Below are positions 57,580-64,000 of a stretch of DNA of 64,000 bases, piece after piece (positions within the stretch are counted from its first letter, which is position 1; each line of letters opens with the position of its first letter). This DNA comes from Verticillium longisporum (Eukaryota; Ascomycota; Sordariomycetes; Glomerellales; Plectosphaerellaceae), in assembly GCA_019188255.1 (NCBI GenBank), contig JAETXT010000008.1, positions 4,092,001 to 4,156,000 on the forward strand. Reading direction: 5' to 3'. The notes under the pieces are model-generated. The model saw only the letters and a program-made list of their open reading frames with translations. It had not been told where the DNA came from and did not search any database. Both the position numbers and the translations under genes were made by a program.

Positions 57580-60521
57580 ATGCAGACGGCACGAGGCAAG
57601 GCCGACCTGGTGGGTCGCAAGGCCAAGGTCCGTACCGTTGTTTTGGATTGCCCTCCCCGCCGCGCGCATACCCAACCGGCATCGCCGCCTGGGATGACCT
57701 TGCTGACCAAGTGCGCAGCTTGCCAATTCCTACCAAGAGCTTCTCGAGTAGGTCCCCTCGCGCGCGACCGATACTGTCCCTGGCTTTAGGTCTTTTCTAA
57801 CGCGTTGCAGTGAATTCGCGAACAAAGACCTAAAGTCCGTTGGCAACTACACCCTGGGCCGCCTTATTGGCAAGGGCTCCTTCGGCAAGGTCTACCTTGC
57901 CAGCCACAAGCTTATCAACAACTCCAAGGTCCGTTTCTCAACCACGCCCTTGAAGAATGCGCGACCTCTCGTGGCTGCTTGCTTACTCTGTGCAGGTTGT
58001 CCTCAAGTCTGCCAACAAAACTGATTCCAACCTGGCCCGCGAGATCCACCATCACCGCCAGTTCATCCACCCTCATATTGCGCGGCTCTACGAAGTCATC
58101 GTCACCGAGAACCTGGTCTGGCTCGTCCTGGAATACTGCCCTGGTAGGCGCGCCAGAGAGAAACAGCAAGCGAGGAATACACAGACCGCTAATGCAAGAC
58201 CACAGGCGATGAACTATACAACTACCTCCTGTCTCAAGGGGCCCTCCCCGTCTATAAAGTGCAAAAGATCTTTGCGCAGCTTGTTGGCGCCGTCTCCTAT
58301 GTGCACCAACAGAGCTGCGTGCATCGCGACCTGAAGCTCGAGAATATCCTGCTCGACAAGAATGAAAACGTCAAGCTTGTCGACTTTGGCTTCACGCGCG
58401 AGTATGAGGGCAAAGCCAACTACCTGCAGACATTTTGCGGTACCATCTGCTACTCGGCACCGGAAATGCTCAAGGCGGAAAAGTATGCCGGAGAAAAGGT
58501 CGATGTCTGGAGTCTGGGCGTCATTCTGTACGCCCTATTGTGCGGTGAACTGCCGTTCGACGACGACGACGACGCTGTTACTCGAAACAAGATTCTCACT
58601 GAAGACCCCAAGTTCCCGGAACACCTACCTGCCGACGCGGTATCTTTGATGAAGTCGCTCCTTTCGAAGCGGACGCTTTTACGACCCTCATTGCCAGATA
58701 TTCTGGCGCATCCATTCTTGTCCGAATATGCAGCCTCCCAGCAAGCCATTCTGCAGAGCCAGGCCCCACCCACCTTCTCGACCCACTTGGAGAAGGAGAC
58801 GCTTCACCGCATGAAGGGCGCTGGCGTGAACATTGATGCCGTCATCGAGAGCGTTGTGGCCCAGCGTTGCGATGCGCTGGCTGGCTGGTGGTCCCTGCTC
58901 ATCGAGAAGGAGGAGAAGAAGCTGAGGAGGAAGGAACAGAAGCGACGGGAGAGAGACGTCGAGAGCAGGAGTCTGCGTCGTCTTTCCGCCGCCTCCAGCA
59001 GGCTCGAACGCATGGCGCCAGTATTGCCCGAGGTTGACGAAGACGGGGGCTTCACAAGCGGGATGATGAGGCTGGGGGAGCAGCCGCTGCCTAGAACGCG
59101 CGGTAGGACCGAACGTCGCAGCGCGCATTATACTGACTTTGAGCTGCCTGGGCTGCCTGAACATGGAAAGGAAAGCGGTGGGTCCAGCCCGGATGTGCCA
59201 CCGCGCCCTGTCGACAAAGACTCTATCCGATCCGCCAGCACGTCAAGACACAGGCGCCCGATCCCGCCCCCAAAGAGGGTGTCATACGCAGTGCGAGATC
59301 CAGGGGATCCACGCTTCACCTCGTCACAACGACCGAGGCCCTGTCTTCGAATGGCCCAGGCTCAACTGAGCAGGATACCGAGCCGCAAAAGGTGCGCAAA
59401 AGGCCATCGCAGGCGATCGTGGCCACGTGGAAGAACTGGACGCACTGGTTCTATGAAAACACACGCAGGCACAGGCATGCAAACAAGAGAGGAAGCCATT
59501 CGACGCCGAATCTTGTCGACAAAAATGGCAGCGTGAACGGGAGCAAGCACTCCAAAGAACCCAGCCCACGTCCGCAAACGAGCAAATACCCCGCCATTGA
59601 TTCGGGGATTCCTAGGGCAAAAGCCTCGCTGCCCAAAGGCGTTGTGGCTAATGGCCACATTGCCAAGGCGATGCCGCCGGCTCCGATGGGAGGTGGCCTT
59701 CATAGCCCTACGCGGGTAACGGCCTCGGTGTCGGGGTCGCATGGCCCGCCGAGGATAACGACAAGCAACTCCTACAAGCGCCAGTCGCTTTCTCCATCGC
59801 CGATGACGCCCCGATCCACCATGCGCCGATCCTCCGCGGGACTGCGTGGGCGCAAGTCAACCTCCTCTTCTGTGTCCTCCATACGCTCCATGCACCACCA
59901 CCATCACACACATTCTAAAGCGTCATCTACTAGCTCAAACGGCTCAATGTCTGGCGTGAAAACCCCCTTCAACGGGGTCACTCGCCCCACCACTCGGTCA
60001 AGGTCCTGCCTGCGACTCCAACCACCTCGTCCTTCCCATCGAGCCTCCGCCTCGTCAGGGGCTCTGGACCGCCCGCCCCGATTTCTGTTTTCAACGAGGG
60101 CATGCCATCATCCTCCACCGACCATCAAGCACCAGGCTCGCCGAATCCCTTTGGCGCTGGCGGCGTTCTTTTCGCCAAGCGCAAGCGCAGCCTCTTCAAA
60201 GGACCCATGTTATCTCTTAATGGTGGCGGCAGCAGTGCTCGTAGCACTGGCTCTGGCTCCCATTCGCGAAGCGCCAGCGCCTCTGGCCTGGGACGACGAT
60301 CTGGCGAGATCACAATCCAAGAAGAAGAAGAGGACGACGAGACGGGCGACGATTACATTGAGGAAGTGGAAAATTTTACGCCCGTTGTTAGCGGCCCCGG
60401 CGAGCGGGTCGAGGAGCAGATCATTGAGGAGGGCGAGTCGACCGATAATGAGACGACACCGCGCGGCGTTGCGTCGCGAGCGTCACACCACACTGGCCTC
60501 GAAGCCAGAGACGCGCCTTGA
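57580..60521 (+). CDS. kin4: KIN4-type CAMKL serine/threonine kinase, two frame offsets, 5' end uncertain
   Basis: Secure exons are one ending 57747 (QLANSYQELLD), then 57811-57928, 57996-58143 and 58206-60521. The start is not settled: an in-frame stop at 57707-57709 means an intron ending near 57715 must join an upstream exon, perhaps from the ATG at 57580. Kinase motifs are GRLIGKGSFGKVYLA, the lysine in VVLKSANK, HRDLKLENILLD, DFGFTREYEGKA, the activation loop TFCGTICYSAPEM and VDVWSLGVILYALL. The long Ser/Arg/Pro-rich tail ends with PNPFGAGGVLFAKRKR and an acidic stretch, as in fungal Kin4. Yeast Kin4 enforces the spindle-position checkpoint; the equivalent role here is inferred. Single-base offsets occur near 59272-59278 and at the G-run 59974-59977. 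Confidence 0.85.
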
Positions 60522-60988
60522 TGTGCGAACTTACAACACTCAACAATCACGACTTGACGAAGCGGATCACTTACGAACACTGGCGAAGATAAAAGCAGTA
60601 GACACGGTTTTCTGACGCATGGGCGTTGATGGGTTGCTTCGATTTGTCTTTTTTTTCTTCGTCTTCGTCTATGTTTACTCCTTGAGTTATTGCAAAGGAT
60701 TGTACAATATTTATTTTGTGACGTGGAAAAACGACGGGGAACGCCTCACTCGGGGGCGTGTTTTACTTCTTCTTTTCTCCCCTAGGGCCGGAGTTCTTTT
60801 GTACCATATTGAGGATACCTTGTACTGACACACACGAGAGTTGACGAAGAGGAAGCGTAGTTGCTGACCGAAGTCTCGGAAGGTTCCTTTGTAGCATTGT
60901 AGTCGCAGGGCGGCGAGGGGGGTATCTAAGGAGCTCTCTGGCTCCATGGTAGTTTCTCAACGGCACACTGAAAATGTGCTTAACTTGA
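60522..60988. other. 3'-3' intergenic region
   Basis: Convergent gap between the KIN4-type and CDC43 genes. A T-rich tract near 60644-60665 and TTGTACAATATTT near 60698 could belong to the 3' processing region of the kinase transcript. No coding signal. Confidence 0.55.
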
Positions 60989-62539
60989 TCATCCGAGTGC
61001 TTTGAGCGCTGCGCTGAGCCGTGTGTTGACGTCTTCGCCGAGTATGTTCTTCGGCCACGTTGCCTCCTTGCCCTTCCAAAAGTCTACACCAGCGCCAGCA
61101 ATGCCGGCCGCAGCCTCTATTTGACTGCCGGACGCCGTCAAAGCCGCCCTTGCAGCGCGAATCTTGTCGACCGTTTCCGTGCTGACGCACAGCCCAGCGT
61201 CAAAGTCGCGCAGGGACGAATCGCCCATGGTGGCGAGAGCGGCGAGCCCGAGGTACGCGTGGTGGACGTCTGGTGGACCGCCGGGGTACTTGGCAAAGCC
61301 GCCGATAATATGCTGCGTCTTGGACAGAAGGAAGTTGCGGGAGGGCGCATTGGCGATGAGGCCGGTCTGAGAAAGCATCTGCTATCATGTCAGAGAGGTG
61401 TGTCCGCAGTCGGTGACGGCGACGGTCGAGCAAAACTTACAGCAAGGGTCCCGCCGACCCACCAGCAGTAGCAGGTATCCGCGACCTTGTTGCATCTTCC
61501 GTTGAACCCTACAAAGTGCTTGTTCTCCTCGAGCGAGAGGTCTGCGAGGTTTCGAGGGAGAGCAAAGTTGGCGACGTCGGGGTCATCCTCCTCTGCGTCC
61601 TGCTCTTGCCTCTCGAGGTACGCAAACTGCCGGTGCACGAGGAACTTGATCAGGCCCTCCCGGTCAATGACGCCCTTGCGCAACGCTTCGCTGTCAAATG
61701 AATCATCCGTGCTTTCCAGGGGCCTGTCGAGCATGTATAGTGCGCCAATAGCACAGTAGGCATATCCAGCTGTGCGTGTGTGTGTCAGTCGAGGGGTCTC
61801 CACGTTCCAGAGCGGCCATCTCACCATGTGCTTCATGCTGCGAGCTCTCCGCTACCCCGCCATCATATGTCTGGCCTTGCCGAATATGCCCTATCAGTGC
61901 GTCGACGTCGATGTCCTCCACCCAGCCGGGCTCGCCCTCCTTGACATCGCCTCGCAGGCACCATCGGATCGTGGCGGCCAGGTAACAGAGCCGCATGTCT
62001 CGACCGCCAGAAATGGCACCATCCTCCATGAGCACGTCTCCAAAACTTCCATCCTCTCGTTGCAGCCGCCGCAGCCAGCGCAAGATCCCGACACGGTCCA
62101 CCCCTGTAAACGCCCCTTTGCCCCCGTCCCGTGTACCGTCCTCAACGAGCGCGAGCAGCAGCAGCGCAAAGTAGGTGGCAGCAATGGTCGACACGTCTGG
62201 GTGCTTGAACGCAGGCTTGTTCGTCTCGAGGTCGTAGCCCTGACAGAGCCCCACGGGCAACGTGTGGCTCGGCGCGCCGCTGAACCCGCCGCCGACGTGC
62301 TGCTGGCTCAGCACCCACTTGCGGATCTTGGAGCGGTCGGACGGCGTGAGGGCGTACGGTTCACCCGAGGATGTGGGCGGCGAGAGGATATCAAAAGCGG
62401 CGACGATGAAGAAGCCGAGGGCCATGCGGATGCTGTCGTGGCTCGTGTACTGGGTCGGGAGGAAGCTGCGGTAGCAGCGCTGCCAGTAGCGGAGATGGCG
62501 CTCCTTATCGAGGGGAGCTTGTTCCGCGGGGTCGGCCAT
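60989..62539 (-). CDS. cdc43: Geranylgeranyltransferase type I beta subunit
   Basis: Exons 62539-61825, 61769-61441 and 61378-60989, with introns of 55 and about 62 nt, predict 477 residues. The enzyme adds geranylgeranyl to CaaL proteins such as Rho1 and Cdc42 in the cytosol, together with the Ram2 alpha subunit. Prenyltransferase beta repeats are clear: VGGGFSGAPSHTLPVGL, REDGSFGDVL, QTYDGGVAESSQHEAHAGYA, GFNGRCNKVADTCYCWWVGG and IIGGFAKYPGGPPDVHHAYL. The zinc ligands are the Asp and Cys of ADTCY and the His of DVHHAYL. ENKHFVGFNGR rather than the farnesyltransferase pattern favours GGTase-I. Splicing G|CT restores HAGYAYCAIGAL across intron 1. The last acceptor can use either of two AGs three bases apart. 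A CA microsatellite lies in the first intron. Confidence 0.85.
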
Positions 62540-63461
62540 ATTTCGTGTGCTGTGCGTGGTCGGACGAAGGCTCGGCCCTGAACTGGGGAGTTGAGGAACA
62601 GAGGTGTAGAGCTACGGCGGTTGAGTCACGGTTGGGACGTGCTGCCCTCTTCGGTGCAACAATTCCAGTGGCCTGCGACGATTCATAATCAGTGAATCGG
62701 CTCGTGGTGTCGAGACATTTACGACCCCACCTGAGCTCTGTGCTCGACAGCCTTGCGAAGCGCGCCGCTCGTCACCCAATTGATTATCCATGCCGAGCTA
62801 GTAGCTACCTACTGCGGTAGACAAGCTAGAGTAGCCTTGCAAGTGTGGAATTGGAGCTCAAGACATTGCTGTGGGGGTTAATCAGTGGGCCCAGCCTCCA
62901 CAGTCCTTTGACCTCCTTCAAGAAGATTGCGTGGAAAGCGACCCCTTTCAACACACACAACCCAGTCATCTCAACTTGCGGGAAAAGATGTACAACTGAC
63001 ATCTCTTCTGGTTTGACAGCTTTGGCATCTTGCTCTGGAAAATGCATCGTATTTATGCGTAGGTACTATGGGAGACTTGGAACTCGAGCCATCTTTACCA
63101 CCCACTGGGGATTCTGCACTCCATGCAGGTCTAACCACACGCAGTACACGGGTTATCATCACGGGGGAAGGAAGGGCAACGGCGAATCAAATATGGGACT
63201 GAGTCCTCCAAACACCCTCTCATACGAGCGCCCTCGTGACCAGGCCTCCGACAAGCGTGGCCTCTGCCTACAGGAAGTCATAGACGCTTCAACCACAGCA
63301 GCCCGTTCCGCGCCAGAGTAGGGTCTCACGCATTGTCGCGGTCCCGTCAGGATGCAACCAAGCACATAGGACCATGATAGGAACGCCCAGGTTCTTGATG
63401 AAAGTTTCCTGATGACCCCAAAAGAAGATAAAACAACTTCGCTGACGACCTTTACTCTGCA
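62540..63461. other. Intergenic region, nothing recognised
   Basis: Between the CDC43 start and the 3' end of the partial gene. A 158-codon plus-strand frame at 62845-63321 has no domain and no supporting features, and I do not call it. GCTACCTACTGCGGTAG-like blocks near 62803-62820 resemble the palindromic blocks near 2.6 kb. Confidence 0.5.
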
Positions 63462-64000
63462 TCATCTGATGAAACCGAGGGCCTCAAAAAGCCCCAACGC
63501 GCTCTTGCAACTGTGCTCAAACTCTTCGCGAACCTTTAGGCCCGTTGTGCAGCCAATCCTGGAAGGCCAGTGAAACATGACCGCTCTTGTCGACCTCGAG
63601 AGGGAATAAGTTGGTTCTGAGCGAAGTGGGATTCGAAACCGCAGCGTCCAGTAGCCTAGCTGTGCGATGTCGATCTGCCGAGCGATCCCTGTGGTCGTTC
63701 TGCTTCTGAACTGGGACCACATCAGTAGGCGGGAGCTTCGACGGCGCTTCTTTCTCACCCGCGCCAAACATGTCAAGTGCTCCCTCAACATCACTGTCGT
63801 CGCTTTCGTCAAGTTGGCCCCCAAGAAAATCACTTTGGCTGTGCAAGTGGTCGCGTTCTTCGCCTGGGTGATACAACTGGAAGAGCTCAATGTAGTAGTC
63901 CTGCCCCTCCTCGCTATCCGGCACGACTGGCGCTAGATTTGGGAACCAGAATGCCCCGACCCAGGTCTTGAACCCCGGGAACAATGGATGGCAGAGATTC
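63462..64000 (-). CDS. Unrecognised protein, C-terminal part, cut by window edge
   Basis: The minus strand is open from the window edge to 63517 and reads like a real protein (TWVGAFWFPNLAPVVPDSEE, YYIELFQLYHPGEE, a Ser/Asp acidic stretch, then LFPLEVDKSGHVSLAFQDWL). The frame stops at 63517 with GSRRV. One base earlier the neighbouring frame continues to 63462 with VREEFEHSCKSALGLFEALG, which looks more natural, so a one-base offset near 63530-63535 is likely. I do not recognise the family. Soluble, acidic, no transmembrane helix in the visible part. Confidence 0.5.

Noticed and set aside
56939..57736. Overlapping frames on both strands before the kinase
   Set aside because: No domain; sequence looks like a GC-rich 5' leader of the kinase gene.
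62845..63321. 158-codon plus-strand frame
   Set aside because: No recognisable motif, no intron or start context support; likely random.

Overview
The window looks like a contig from a filamentous ascomycete, most likely Sordariomycetes and perhaps Hypocreales. Genes are on both strands with short (about 43-116 nt) GT-AG introns, the products are typical ascomycete proteins (Kin4-type kinase, HsbA cell-wall protein, SNG1-type membrane protein, fungal CorA-like protein, ENA ATPase), and repeats carry an extreme RIP (repeat-induced point mutation) signature. The species cannot be named from the sequence alone.

Layout. 1-21 kb: the 5' end of an ENA-type cation ATPase (minus), a long gene-free stretch with one hAT-like MITE, a CorA-like protein (minus), an HsbA-like secreted protein (plus), PRPP synthetase (plus), SWR1 chromatin remodeller (minus), complex I NDUFB8-type subunit (plus) and a toxD-like enoyl reductase (plus). 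About 22.3-41.2 kb: one transposon nest. A RIP-saturated Ty3/gypsy chromovirus on the plus strand is flanked by about 218-bp LTRs. It is split by a RIP-saturated Ty1/copia element on the minus strand (287-bp LTRs, perfect CTTCT target duplication) and by two un-RIPed Fot1/pogo-family DNA transposons (TA duplications). 42-64 kb: SNG1-like membrane protein (plus), NTF2-fused flavin monooxygenase (minus), chromate-transporter family protein (minus), TRAPP-II subunit TRS130 (minus), MRI1 of the methionine salvage pathway (plus), an M20 peptidase (minus), KIN4 kinase (plus), geranylgeranyltransferase-I beta CDC43 (minus) and an unrecognised partial gene (minus).

The protein-coding genes are mostly unlinked housekeeping functions; I see no secondary-metabolite cluster. 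The most interesting signals are the four-element nest and the relative ages it implies, a pair of hAT-like MITEs, a cluster of PacC-type motifs upstream of the ENA gene, and in-frame stop codons inside two otherwise intact conserved genes (TAG in MRI1, TGA in SWR1). Many conserved genes also carry one-base frame offsets, mostly in homopolymer runs. That points to residual sequencing error and tempers every claim of gene inactivation here.
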